Shown here one piece after another: positions 22,907 to 30,954 of a stretch of 30,954 nt of DNA (the stretch's first letter is position 1; each line of letters opens with the position of its first letter). The stretch lies in contig JAEYFP010000067.1 of assembly GCA_023402845.1 (NCBI GenBank), forward strand, positions 1-30,954, read 5' to 3'. Source of the stretch: Bacillota bacterium. GTDB lineage: Bacteria; Bacillota; Clostridia; Lachnospirales; Lachnospiraceae. The notes under the pieces are model-generated. The model ran no database searches. It was not told the origin of the DNA and saw only the letters and a program-made list of their open reading frames with translations. The translations under genes were made by a program, and so were the position numbers.

Positions 22907-24361
22907 CTATTTTTCGGAATATTTCTTCATATGACACAGAACATTATTTGCCCAGTTGCGGTCGGCTTCAGAGAAGTAAGAAAGTACACGTTTGATAATG
23001 TCCTGTTTGCAAAGGTAAAGTTCTACAGCAATGTTGTCGGAAAGTGCGTCACGTTCACATTCCGAAAGCGAGCGGTAGCGTTCTCCTGCCTGATAGAAAT
23101 TTTCTTCTTTTGCGATAGACTGACGAACAATAGGACCCTGTGCGAAGGTCGGCGGCGGTACGGGAATGTTTGCAGGACAAGGGAAGTTATTGTTTAAGCT
23201 GTTAGGAGAGTAGTTGATCGGGCATGGATTGATATTGTAGGTCATGCTGCCGTCTCGTTGGTTATTATCTACGGGAGAGATGGATCGGTTAACCGGAAGG
23301 TCTGCGAAGTTGGGACCGATTCGGTACCGCTGTGTATCCAGATAAGAGAATGTGCGCCCCTGCAGCATTTTGTCGGCAGAAAACTCTACGCCGGGTACGA
23401 CATTACCGGGACAGAAGGCTGCCTGCTCCACCTGCGCAAAGAAATTAACAGGATTTTCATTAAGCGTCAGCATACCTACTTTATATAGCGGGAACTGATC
23501 TTCCGGCCATGTCTTTGTATCGTCGAGCGGATCGAAGCGGAAGGAATCTGCATCACATGGGCGCATCATCTGCACACACAGTTCATAACGCGGATAATCC
23601 CCGCATTTAATGTGCTCATACAGATTCTGGACCGCGATATTGGGGTTTTCTCCCGCGAGTCTTAGGGCTTCATGGCGTGAAATCGTTTTAATACCCATCA
23701 TCGTCTTAAAGTGATACTTGATATAGATACGTTCTCCGGTCCGGTTAACCCAGACATAGGTGTTGACACCGAAGCCATCTACATGTGCATAATCTTTGAT
23801 CGTTCCGCGGTCGGAATAGAGCCACGATATCATGTGAGTGGCTTCCGGCGATAATGAAACGAAGTCCCAGAACCGCTGAGGATCGGTTAAGTTTGTATCG
23901 GGAGAAGGTTTTAAGGAATGAATAACATCGGGGAATTTAATGCTGTCACGAATAAAAAATACGGGCAGATCATTTCCTACGATATCATAAATCCCTTGAT
24001 TCGTGTAAAATTTGACAGCGAAGCCGCGGGGATCTCGTACTGTATCGGCAGAGCCTTTGGAGCCGATGACTGTGGAAAAACGTACGAATACTTTTGTGAC
24101 CGCATCCGGCGACTGCAGGAAATCTGCCATCGTATAGCGTGACATGGACTGGTAAGGCTTAAAACAGCCGAACGCACCGGCACCTTTGGCATGTACGACA
24201 CGTTCGGGAATGCGTTCCCTGTCAAAATGAGCAAGCTTGTCGATCTGGTGGACATCTTCAAGCAGTGTGGGACCGCCCCTGCCGACGGTTAGAGAGTCAT
24301 TGTCATTTGGAATCGGCCGGCCGAGGCTGTCGGTCATAAAGCCGTTGCATGGTTGGTTCAT
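22907..24361 (-). CDS. katA: Monofunctional haem catalase
   Basis: This 484-residue enzyme splits hydrogen peroxide into water and oxygen in the cytoplasm. The active site is complete: distal H57 (RVVHAKGAGAFG), N130 (VGNDLPVFF), proximal haem ligand Y340 with R336 (RTFSYLDTQRYRIG), and the FIRDSIKFPD and DPRGFAVKFYT signatures. The length is that of small-subunit catalases. It needs haem b, and the only haem-related gene here is hemZ, which is not proof of synthesis. Catalases are uncommon in strict anaerobes, so uptake of haem or partial aerotolerance may be involved. ATG follows AAAGGG. The amidase gene follows after 14 bases. No clear PerR box was seen upstream. Confidence 0.95.
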   Translation of the reverse strand: MNQPCNGFMTDSLGRPIPNDNDSLTVGRGGPTLLEDVHQIDKLAHFDRERIPERVVHAKGAGAFGCFKPYQSMSRYTMADFLQSPDAVTKVFVRFSTVIGSKGSADTVRDPRGFAVKFYTNQGIYDIVGNDLPVFFIRDSIKFPDVIHSLKPSPDTNLTDPQRFWDFVSLSPEATHMISWLYSDRGTIKDYAHVDGFGVNTYVWVNRTGERIYIKYHFKTMMGIKTISRHEALRLAGENPNIAVQNLYEHIKCGDYPRYELCVQMMRPCDADSFRFDPLDDTKTWPEDQFPLYKVGMLTLNENPVNFFAQVEQAAFCPGNVVPGVEFSADKMLQGRTFSYLDTQRYRIGPNFADLPVNRSISPVDNNQRDGSMTYNINPCPINYSPNSLNNNFPCPANIPVPPPTFAQGPIVRQSIAKEENFYQAGERYRSLSECERDALSDNIAVELYLCKQDIIKRVLSYFSEADRNWANNVLCHMKKYSEK

Positions 24362-24394
24362 AAGGAGCCCTTTAGTCTTTTTAATAGTTTATTC

Positions 24395-24423
24395 AAGACA
24401 GAATGGAAGCGTTCATGTATAAT
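24395..24423 (+). promoter_or_regulatory. Sigma-A-type promoter for the GH3 glycosidase
   Basis: AAGACA (24395-24400), 17 bases and TATAAT (24418-24423) form a good housekeeping promoter in the gap between the divergent catalase and glycosidase genes. The leader to the ATG would be about 58 bases and includes the hairpin at 24452-24477. Confidence 0.55.
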
Positions 24424-24451
24424 AGATACAAATACGGACAGGAAGGCAGGA

Positions 24452-24477
24452 TCAGGTGCATAAAAGGAATCGCCTGA
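24452..24477 (+). promoter_or_regulatory. Leader hairpin presenting the ribosome site of the GH3 gene in its loop
   Basis: TCAGGTG (24452-24458) pairs with CGCCTGA (24471-24477) with one G-T wobble. The 12-base loop carries AAAAGGA (24462-24468), the only Shine-Dalgarno-like sequence before the ATG at 24488, which is otherwise too far away (19 bases). Folding would leave the site exposed in the loop; a regulatory role is inference. Confidence 0.35.
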
Positions 24478-24487
24478 AAAATAAAAA

Positions 24488-26704
24488 ATGGAAAAAAGTA
24501 AGTTACTGGAATTATTACAGGACATGTCACTGGAAGAAAAGATCGGACAGCTTGTGCAGCTTCCGAACAGTTTTTTTGAAGACGCGGCAGTGCTGACAGG
24601 CCCGGCGATGGAATTTGGGATCCGAGAAAAGGAAATTTATGAGGCCGGTTCCACACTGTCTGTGTTCGGTGCAAAAACAATCAGGAAGGTTCAGGAGTCC
24701 TATATGAAAAAGCAGCCGCACCATATTCCGCTGCTGTTTATGGCGGATGTCATTAACGGCTACAAAACCTCGTTTCCGATCCCGCTTGCACAAGGCTGCA
24801 GCTTTGATCCTGCGCTTGTGAAGCGGTGTGCGGAAGTCTCCGCAAAGGAGGCCTCCTACGATGGCCTGCATGTGACGTTTTCTCCTATGGCGGACCTTGT
24901 CAAGGATGCGCGATGGGGCAGAGTTATGGAATCCACGGGAGAGGACCCTTATTTAAATAGTGTTTATGCAAAAGCGATCGTAGAAGGGTATCAGGGATCC
25001 GACTTGTCGGAGGATGGCACGATTGCTTCCTGCGTCAAGCATTTTGCTGCCTACGGCGCACCACAGGGTGCGCGCGAGTATAATACGGTGGAGCTGTCTG
25101 AACGGACACTTCGGGATGAATACCTGCCCGCTTATCAGGCTGGAATTGACGCGGGCAGTGCACTTATGATGACATCATTTAATACGCTGAACAGGGTACC
25201 GGCTACCGGAAATAAATGGTTGATGCGGGAAATCTTAAGAAAAGAGATGGGCTTTGACGGCGTGCTGATCTCCGATTGGGCAGCAATTGAGGAGCTTGTT
25301 CTGCATGGAATCGCCGAGGATAAGAAAGAGGCAGCCAGGCTGGCTCTTCATGCCGGTGTCGATATCGACATGTGTACGAATTCCTATGTCGGTAATTTGA
25401 AGGCACTTATTTTGGATGGGACGATCGGAGAGGAACTGCTTGATGAGGCGGTACTGAGGGTATTGGAACTTAAAAATAAACTGGGCTTGTTTGAAAATCC
25501 ATACCGATTTGCGAATGAGCAAAAAGCAAAGGAAACGATTCTTTGCGAGGAACACCGGATGCTTGCGAGAGAAGCGGCGGTTTCTTCGATGGTATTATTA
25601 AAAAATAAAGGAAAGCTTCTTCCGCTTCCGAAGGAAGGAAAGAGAATTGCATTCATCGGACCGTATGTGACGCAAAAACGCCTGTATGGTGCTTGGTCAC
25701 TGTGCTCCGAGGAAAAGGATACCGTATCGGTAAAGGACGGTCTCCTTAATCTGGCACCGAACGATACGATTACCTTTGCACAGGGCTGTTATCTGTTTGA
25801 GAAGAACGAGAAGCTGTACGGCTTCAATGGCCTTGTTAAAGAAGAAAGGACTTTTTCTGAGGAACGTTTACTGGAGGCGGCGGTCAGGGAGGCTGAGAAT
25901 GCGGATATCGTCGTACTGGCGCTCGGCGAGCATGCCTATCATACCGGCGAGGGCGGAAGCCGTACGAATATCAGGCTTCCAAGGATGCAGCGCAAACTGC
26001 TGAAGGAAGTGGGCAGGGTCAATGACAACATTGTGGTTGTCCTGTTTCACGGGCGTCCGCTTGATATCAGAGAGGTGACAAAACAGGCGAAAGCGGTCAT
26101 GGCTGCCTGGCTTCCGGGAACGGAGGGCGGCCATGCGGTCTGCGATTTGTTATTCGGCACGAAGGAGCCGAGCGGTCGGCTTTCGATGTGTTTCCCGTAT
26201 TCCGTCGGCCAGGTACCGTTGTCCTACAACCATTTTTCTACGGGCAGACCTTATGACGGAAATAAGAAAAATCGTTTCCAGTCAAAATACCTGGATGCGC
26301 CGGTAGAGGCACTCTATCCGTTTGGCTATGGGCTCTCCTATACGGAATTTTCTTATTCCAAGGTGAATCTTTCTAAAAATGTGCTTTCTAAAGAGACGGA
26401 CGGAGATTCGATTACTGCTAGTGTGGACGTGAAAAATACCGGCCGCCGTGAGGGAACGGAGACGGTACAGCTTTACGTAAGAGATCTATGCGGCAGTGTT
26501 GTGCGTCCGATCCGTGAGCTGAAGGGCTTTTCCAAAATCACACTTGCACCCGGTGAAAAGAAAACAGTGGAATTCACGATTACGGAGAACATGCTGCGTT
26601 TTACGACGGCGGAAAACCATTTTAAGAGTGAGAAGGGCAAATTTATCATCTACATCGGAGAAAACAGTGCAACGGACAACGCGGCGGAATTCCTATTGGA
26701 ATAA
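24488..26704 (+). CDS. Beta-glucosidase, glycoside hydrolase family 3
   Basis: This 738-residue enzyme releases sugars, probably glucose, from beta-linked oligosaccharides. Domains: GH3 N-terminal barrel (about 15-330) with the VKHFAAYGAPQGAREYN signature and nucleophile D263 in LISDWAAI; GH3 C-terminal domain (about 360-590) with LGEHAYHTGEGGS and the WLPGTEGG segment; and a fibronectin III-like domain at the end (about 640-730). No signal peptide is present, so it acts inside the cell on sugars that have been taken up, like BglX-type cytoplasmic enzymes. The ATG at 24488 has no close ribosome site; see the leader hairpin. Downstream genes follow on the same strand. The exact sugar linkage cannot be read. 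Confidence 0.92.
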   Translation: MEKSKLLELLQDMSLEEKIGQLVQLPNSFFEDAAVLTGPAMEFGIREKEIYEAGSTLSVFGAKTIRKVQESYMKKQPHHIPLLFMADVINGYKTSFPIPLAQGCSFDPALVKRCAEVSAKEASYDGLHVTFSPMADLVKDARWGRVMESTGEDPYLNSVYAKAIVEGYQGSDLSEDGTIASCVKHFAAYGAPQGAREYNTVELSERTLRDEYLPAYQAGIDAGSALMMTSFNTLNRVPATGNKWLMREILRKEMGFDGVLISDWAAIEELVLHGIAEDKKEAARLALHAGVDIDMCTNSYVGNLKALILDGTIGEELLDEAVLRVLELKNKLGLFENPYRFANEQKAKETILCEEHRMLAREAAVSSMVLLKNKGKLLPLPKEGKRIAFIGPYVTQKRLYGAWSLCSEEKDTVSVKDGLLNLAPNDTITFAQGCYLFEKNEKLYGFNGLVKEERTFSEERLLEAAVREAENADIVVLALGEHAYHTGEGGSRTNIRLPRMQRKLLKEVGRVNDNIVVVLFHGRPLDIREVTKQAKAVMAAWLPGTEGGHAVCDLLFGTKEPSGRLSMCFPYSVGQVPLSYNHFSTGRPYDGNKKNRFQSKYLDAPVEALYPFGYGLSYTEFSYSKVNLSKNVLSKETDGDSITASVDVKNTGRREGTETVQLYVRDLCGSVVRPIRELKGFSKITLAPGEKKTVEFTITENMLRFTTAENHFKSEKGKFIIYIGENSATDNAAEFLLE

Positions 26705-26754
26705 AGAGCCGGGCTGCCATAGATACCGGTATATTTGGAAAGGGCAGGGATTTT

Positions 26755-27594
26755 ATGGTGTTTTGGATTATTTTTGTATTGTTGATTATTTTGTGCGGCG
26801 CTGTGATTGTGTCTCTGGCAAACAAAGATGTGGCAGAGCAGAGCGGGCGGCGCAGGACAGTCGTATACTTGCAGATGGCTTTGGCGATTGCGGTTCTTTT
26901 GCTGGATCTGCTGTTTGGTGTATTCTTTCTTGTAAAGAGCCGGAGCGGTGAGCTGAAAGAAGCTGACAGGAAAGCGAGGCAGGAATATGAGAAGGAGCAG
27001 CAGCGCTTGAAGAAGGAACAGGAAGAACAGAGATTTTCGGAAGAACAGAGTGAAAAAGCGGATGTATTGTCAAATGCAGAATATCCGGTGAAGGATAAAC
27101 CGAAGCAGGATAAACCGGAGCAGCTTGAGAAAAAGAGGGCAGAGATTGCCGCCGAACTCGAAGCTGCTCAGGAAGAAAAGGAGCGGCTTGAGGGAGAATT
27201 AAAGAAAAACCTTGAAGATGACGTAACGACACCGGAGGGGGCTTACAAATGTCTGTACGATTCGGTATTTGAGCAGGAGGGTTACAAATATCTGACGACC
27301 TATAATGCAAAGGGCAATTTTTACGGTATCCTTTATAAGGGAGAGGGTGTGTTCGGGGATACACCTGACCGGCAGATCAGCATCACGGCAGTCTATAACG
27401 GAGAATCCCAAAACGGAAAATGTCAGGTGTTTGTGCAGTATAAAGAACTGCTCGACGAGACGGGTAATGTCATTCAGACTGGGATTATGGACTTTTATGC
27501 CGTAAACATGCAGACAAAGGAAGTTATCCGGGGAGACAAGCACGCGTGGGAGGAGCTTGGCAGCAAGGAATATGTGGAGGCGACAGAAAAATAA
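26755..27594 (+). CDS. Two-helix membrane protein with coiled coil, function unknown
   Basis: This 279-residue protein begins with two membrane helices (about 2-22 and 38-61). A long K/E/Q-rich coiled coil (about 65-160) follows, then a folded C-terminal domain (about 165-275) with DDVTTPEGAYKCLYD at its start and several beta strands. Both ends should lie on the same side of the membrane. I recognise no enzymatic motif. ATG follows GGGCAGGGA, 50 bases after the glycosidase gene. Its relation to the glycosidase and to the following sugar-sensor/GGDEF protein is open; the spacing allows a shared transcript. Confidence 0.65.
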   Translation: MVFWIIFVLLIILCGAVIVSLANKDVAEQSGRRRTVVYLQMALAIAVLLLDLLFGVFFLVKSRSGELKEADRKARQEYEKEQQRLKKEQEEQRFSEEQSEKADVLSNAEYPVKDKPKQDKPEQLEKKRAEIAAELEAAQEEKERLEGELKKNLEDDVTTPEGAYKCLYDSVFEQEGYKYLTTYNAKGNFYGILYKGEGVFGDTPDRQISITAVYNGESQNGKCQVFVQYKELLDETGNVIQTGIMDFYAVNMQTKEVIRGDKHAWEELGSKEYVEATEK

Positions 27595-27650
27595 GAGTAG
27601 CATACTGCGCAAAGTGGTTGACATTTCATTTGTTACAGGGGTGAAGCAAA

Positions 27651-29561
27651 ATGAAAAATATTGCGGTGCTTGTGGCTGGGCTTACAATCAATACAATTAC
27701 AGAGGTGACGGATGGTATCAGGGACTGTGCGGCGGAGAACAACTGTAATGTATTCTTTTTTACGTGCGAACGGCGTTATGAAAAGTCTATTCTCCATGAT
27801 GTGGGTGAATATAATATTTTCAATCTGCCTGATTTTACAAAATTTGATGGTGTCATTGTGGTCAATAGCACGATTGGCTCAGGAGAGCTCCTTTCCGAGC
27901 TCGCCGAACGGATTGTAAGGGCCTGCACTCCCGCAGTGAGTCTGGAATATTATCATCCGGATATGTTCAATGTCATGATTGATAATAAGACGGCGATGAA
28001 GCAGGTCATAAGCCACTTTGTCGTGGACCACGGCTTTAGGCGGATTAATTTTATCACAGGCCCGCTTGATAACGCGGAGGCTCGTGAACGCTTGGACGCT
28101 TATCGGGAGGTGCTTGCCGAAAATGGGATCTGCGTGGAGGGAAAACGGATATTTATCGGAGATTACCTGAAGGAAAGCGGAAAGGCAGCAGCGCAGTATT
28201 TTCTTGAGATGGAGCCGGAGCTTCCGGAAGCGATCATATCATCCGACGATGTTATGGCTTTCGGCGCTTTTGTTTATCTGCAAAACAAAGGAATTCTTGT
28301 GCCGGAGCAAATTGCTTTATCCGGCTTTGATGATGAGACCTCCGCCCGTTATTTTGAACCGCGCCTCACAAGTGTGGCTAGGGAGCAATATAAATCGGGC
28401 TATCTGGCGTGTATGAAGCTCATTGAGGGGCTGCGGAAAGAGGAAAAAGGAGATTCCTATATTCTGGAGACACGGCTCATGAAGCGGGAGAGCTGCGGCT
28501 GTATCTGCCGGGATGTCATCGACAATGTAAAATTTCGAAAAAATCATTTTGAAAAGGAAGAAAATACGGAACGCTTCATGCAGGAGATCCGTGAAATGGC
28601 GATTGAGCTGACAACTGTGGAGACGCTTGACGGGCTGAAGGAAGCAATGAAAAAATATGTACAGCATATCGGCTGCGAAAGCTTTTATTTGCTGCTGTGC
28701 AAGGAATGGGAAGGATATCATAAGGATGTCGATCTATATGAGCTTTCCGATAAAAGTGATCATTATCTTCGCGAGGGTTACGGAGAGGCTTGCGAGCTTA
28801 TATTCGGCTATGCGGATAACGAGTTTATCGGACAGTGTGAAATTGACCTTGGAACGCTGATTGCGGATTTAAAGGAAAATCCGGTCGGAAGAAATATCTA
28901 TACGGTTTCCCCCCTGCATTACCGTGACCGGTGCTTCGGTTACTGTATGATGGGAAATAGTGTATTCCCATTTGAAAATCAGCTTTTTTATACATGGACG
29001 ATGAATATCGGCAATGCGATTGAGACGATCCGAGAGCAATATTTACTGCGTGCCATGATCGAAAAGCTGAATTCCATCTGGATCTATGATAACCTGACAG
29101 GGCTGTACAATCGTGCCGGCTTTCATAAGTACGGTGGGTGTGTATGGCGGGAATGTATTCAAAAAAATCAGAACGCAATGCTTTTGTTTCTGGACATGGA
29201 TGGCTTGAAATGTGTCAATGATACTTATGGGCACGATGAGGGTGACCGTTTTATTAAGGCGATTTCAGGCATTTTGAAGCGCTGCAGGCATCATGGAGAA
29301 ATTGTAATGCGCTACGGCGGCGACGAATTTGTCATACTGGCCGCGGATGTTTCTGAAGAAGCGGCGGAGATATACCGGAGCAGAATCCATGAAGAGATGA
29401 GAAACTATAATGAGAGCAATCGGCTCTCTTACCAGATATCTGCCAGTATCGGCATCTACCTCACAAGGCCGGAACGGCAGTCCGAACTTGAGGAAGCGAT
29501 TGAAGAAGCCGACCGAAGGATGTATGAAGTAAAAAAGATTAAAAAATGCCGTCGTATTTAA
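27651..29561 (+). CDS. LacI-type sugar-binding sensor fused to a GGDEF diguanylate cyclase
   Basis: This 636-residue cytoplasmic protein joins a LacI/GalR-type ligand-binding domain (about 1-275, with VAGLTINTITEV at the start and LSGFDDETSARYFEPRLTSV near the end) to a middle region (about 290-470, possibly GAF-like) and a C-terminal GGDEF domain (about 475-632). The GGDEF motif is intact at 556-560 after LTGLYNRAGF and FLDMDGLKCVNDTYGHDEGD, so it should make cyclic-di-GMP. The product-inhibition RxxD site reads HHGE and is lost. No helix-turn-helix or signal peptide is present. The RESCGC motif follows the sensor domain. A sugar or similar small molecule may set cyclic-di-GMP levels. ATG follows AGGGGTGAAG. 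The GH3 enzyme upstream could supply its ligand; that is inference. Confidence 0.88.
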   Translation: MKNIAVLVAGLTINTITEVTDGIRDCAAENNCNVFFFTCERRYEKSILHDVGEYNIFNLPDFTKFDGVIVVNSTIGSGELLSELAERIVRACTPAVSLEYYHPDMFNVMIDNKTAMKQVISHFVVDHGFRRINFITGPLDNAEARERLDAYREVLAENGICVEGKRIFIGDYLKESGKAAAQYFLEMEPELPEAIISSDDVMAFGAFVYLQNKGILVPEQIALSGFDDETSARYFEPRLTSVAREQYKSGYLACMKLIEGLRKEEKGDSYILETRLMKRESCGCICRDVIDNVKFRKNHFEKEENTERFMQEIREMAIELTTVETLDGLKEAMKKYVQHIGCESFYLLLCKEWEGYHKDVDLYELSDKSDHYLREGYGEACELIFGYADNEFIGQCEIDLGTLIADLKENPVGRNIYTVSPLHYRDRCFGYCMMGNSVFPFENQLFYTWTMNIGNAIETIREQYLLRAMIEKLNSIWIYDNLTGLYNRAGFHKYGGCVWRECIQKNQNAMLLFLDMDGLKCVNDTYGHDEGDRFIKAISGILKRCRHHGEIVMRYGGDEFVILAADVSEEAAEIYRSRIHEEMRNYNESNRLSYQISASIGIYLTRPERQSELEEAIEEADRRMYEVKKIKKCRRI

Positions 29562-29579
29562 GGCTTCGCAGCCGTCCGA

Positions 29580-29608
29580 TTGCGTGACGGATGCCGCGAT
29601 GGTATGAT
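29580..29608 (+). promoter_or_regulatory. Candidate promoter of the double-VanZ gene
   Basis: TTGCGT (29580-29585), 17 bases and TATGAT (29603-29608) make a fair housekeeping promoter in the 121-base gap behind the GGDEF gene. The leader to the ATG at 29683 would be about 68 bases. No terminator for the upstream gene was seen in the gap. Confidence 0.5.
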
Positions 29609-29682
29609 TAATCTATCAATGTGGGAACAATAATAATTCAAAAGAGTATTCTGGAAAATTTATCGCCACAGAGGAGAATATT

Positions 29683-30825
29683 ATGCTGTTTTCGGCTTTA
29701 AAGGATATATGGGAGGCGTTTCAGGTGTATTGGGAGCAGGCGCTGTCATTCGGGATGGCAGGCGCCGCTTTTTATACGGCTGCCGCTGTTTTGGCAAATG
29801 CGGTCAGAAAGAAAAGGAAACAGAGCAGATATCCGTTTTGGATCAGTTGTTTCCGGATCTGTGTTTTTACAGTATTCAGTATCTATTTTTCCTATTTGAT
29901 TTCGCTGACGCTTTCCGGAAGGGAGGCAGGCAGCAGGACCGGCTATGTCAATCTTGTGCTGTTCAGTACATTGATTAGAAATGGCAGGCTGGGTCTGAAT
30001 GCCGTGGAAAATATATTACTGTTTCTTCCGTTTGGAATTCTGGTGCCTGTGCTGTGGAGATTCTTCAGACAATGGTGGAGTCTTGTACTGATGGCATTTA
30101 TTACGAGTATGTTGATAGAACTCACCCAATTGCTTACGGCACGCGGATTTTTTGAGCTTGATGATATTTTGCTGAATACGATCGGAGCCTTTGCAGGTTA
30201 TCTTGTATTTGTATTGTTTTATTATAGCTTGCTTGCCCTCAGACGGCGTGCGAGAGAGGAAACACTGCTCCATCTGGCATCACATCCGGGAGGCTACAGC
30301 AACGCGTGGAGCATGTTTTTCAGCCGGGCAGCCTTGGTTGGAATTCAGCTTTTGCCGATGGCTGTCATGCTGCTTGTTATTTTCGGATTTTCATCGGATA
30401 CCGGAGAGATTTCCGCCAATTTGAGCGGAATCGTAACGGAAAAAATAGTGCGAATTGTCAATCGGATGTTTTCACTTGACATGACCTATGAGGAGGTGGC
30501 CGCGGCAGCGGACAGTTATGAGTTTTATGTGAGAAAAGGCGCGCATATGACGGAATATGCACTGCTTGCGCTCAGCGCAGCGGTATTTTTATACTGCCGC
30601 AGGCTGAAGGCGGGCTGGACCTTTCTCATAACGGAGCTGCTTGTACTGTCCGTTGCCATTTTTGACGAGTGGTACCAGACCGGTGTGAGCGGCCGGCACG
30701 GAAGCAATACAGATGTGCTGATTGACGGCGCCGGCGCTCTGCTGATGCTGCTGTTCTTGTGGCTGTGCCTGTGCTTATACAGGAGGAGTGCCGCAAAGAA
30801 AACCGTGCGGGTACACAGAAAGTGA
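29683..30825 (+). CDS. Membrane protein with two fused VanZ-like domains
   Basis: This 380-residue integral membrane protein contains two different VanZ-type modules. The first has NILLFLPFG (110-118), ELTQLLTARG (146-155) and the DD pair at 160-161 followed by NTIGAFAGY. The second has RKGAHMTEY (284-292), DEWYQ (328-332) and GRHGSNTDVLID (337-348). Each signature matches a separate known form of the family, so the gene is probably an old fusion, not a recent duplication. VanZ proteins confer low-level resistance to teicoplanin in some settings, but the biochemical role is unknown. About eight or nine membrane helices. ATG follows GAGGAGAA. It stands alone behind its own candidate promoter. 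Confidence 0.85.
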   Translation: MLFSALKDIWEAFQVYWEQALSFGMAGAAFYTAAAVLANAVRKKRKQSRYPFWISCFRICVFTVFSIYFSYLISLTLSGREAGSRTGYVNLVLFSTLIRNGRLGLNAVENILLFLPFGILVPVLWRFFRQWWSLVLMAFITSMLIELTQLLTARGFFELDDILLNTIGAFAGYLVFVLFYYSLLALRRRAREETLLHLASHPGGYSNAWSMFFSRAALVGIQLLPMAVMLLVIFGFSSDTGEISANLSGIVTEKIVRIVNRMFSLDMTYEEVAAAADSYEFYVRKGAHMTEYALLALSAAVFLYCRRLKAGWTFLITELLVLSVAIFDEWYQTGVSGRHGSNTDVLIDGAGALLMLLFLWLCLCLYRRSAAKKTVRVHRK

Positions 30826-30903
30826 ACAGCTTGAGTTTCCGCAAACTGTAATTGAAGGATGAATCAATCTGCCCAAAGCATATGGCTGCCGATTTTTGAG
30901 AGA

Positions 30904-30952
30904 TATAATAGGGGTATCATACGCATAAGCGGAACTTTAATAAGCCCCGCTT
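30904..30952. other. Unassigned edge sequence with TATAAT and an inverted repeat
   Basis: TATAAT occurs at 30904-30909, with no good -35 at 17 bases. AAGCGG (30927-30932) and CCGCTT (30947-30952) form inverted arms just before the window ends. The gene it would serve lies outside; it may be a promoter with operator or leader hairpin, but the evidence is slight. Confidence 0.2.
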
Positions 30953-30954
30953 GG

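Noticed and set aside
24362..24400. PerR box upstream of the catalase
   Set aside because: The AT-rich stretch matches one half of the TTATAATNATTATAA consensus but only two of seven bases in the other half.
27618..27623. TTGACA as the -35 of a promoter for the LacI-GGDEF gene
   Set aside because: No -10-like hexamer lies 16-18 bases downstream; the bases there are the ribosome site.

Overview
The window looks like chromosome of an anaerobic, spore-forming Clostridia member, most likely Lachnospiraceae. The reasons are two small CotF-type spore coat genes, a two-gene sufCB iron-sulfur system, the order relA - MBL hydrolase - hemZ - hisS - aspS, strong AGGAGG ribosome sites, moderate AT richness, and a catalase in an otherwise anaerobe-like gene set. 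No rRNA, tRNA, CRISPR array or complete mobile element was seen. Only a probable IS30-type transposase tail lies at the left edge.

Left part (1-6000): transposase tail; two coat genes (minus) with a possible sigma-K/E promoter; an aldo/keto reductase (plus); two tandem, highly structured copies of a 121-123 bp repeat (1766-2009); sufC-sufB (minus, coupled by an 8-nt overlap); and a four-gene minus-strand operon that reads ECF sigma factor, one-TM probable anti-sigma protein, TM2-like membrane protein and small membrane protein, ending at a strong hairpin. The sigma gene has no good standard start codon: its ideal Shine-Dalgarno sequence faces an ATC codon.

Centre (6056-22378, all plus): galE and uppP (sugar nucleotide and cell-wall lipid carrier metabolism), then a promoter and a long, tightly spaced run. 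This run starts with the bifunctional (p)ppGpp enzyme, an MBL hydrolase, hemZ, hisS and aspS. It continues into a signalling block: a membrane hybrid histidine kinase with HisKA, ATPase, degenerate receiver, receiver and HPt domains; a lipid-kinase-like protein with an altered GGDGT motif; a receiver-HD-GYP protein; a zinc-ribbon membrane protein; and a DUF5662 protein. The kinase could phosphorylate the receiver of the HD-GYP protein and so couple an external signal to cyclic-di-GMP breakdown.

Right part (22356-30954): a minus-strand catalase-amidase pair whose amidase 3' end overlaps the DUF5662 gene tail to tail; then plus-strand genes for a GH3 beta-glucosidase, a coiled-coil membrane protein of unknown role, a cytoplasmic LacI-type sugar-sensor/GGDEF fusion without a DNA-binding domain, and a protein with two fused VanZ-like domains. 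A cyclic-di-GMP breaker (HD-GYP) and a possible maker (GGDEF) thus lie within about 10 kb.

No single system is clearly new. The best leads are the tandem structured repeat, the start of the sigma gene and its uncharacterised membrane partners, the kinase/lipid-kinase-like/HD-GYP/zinc-ribbon block, the LacI-GGDEF fusion and the double-VanZ protein.
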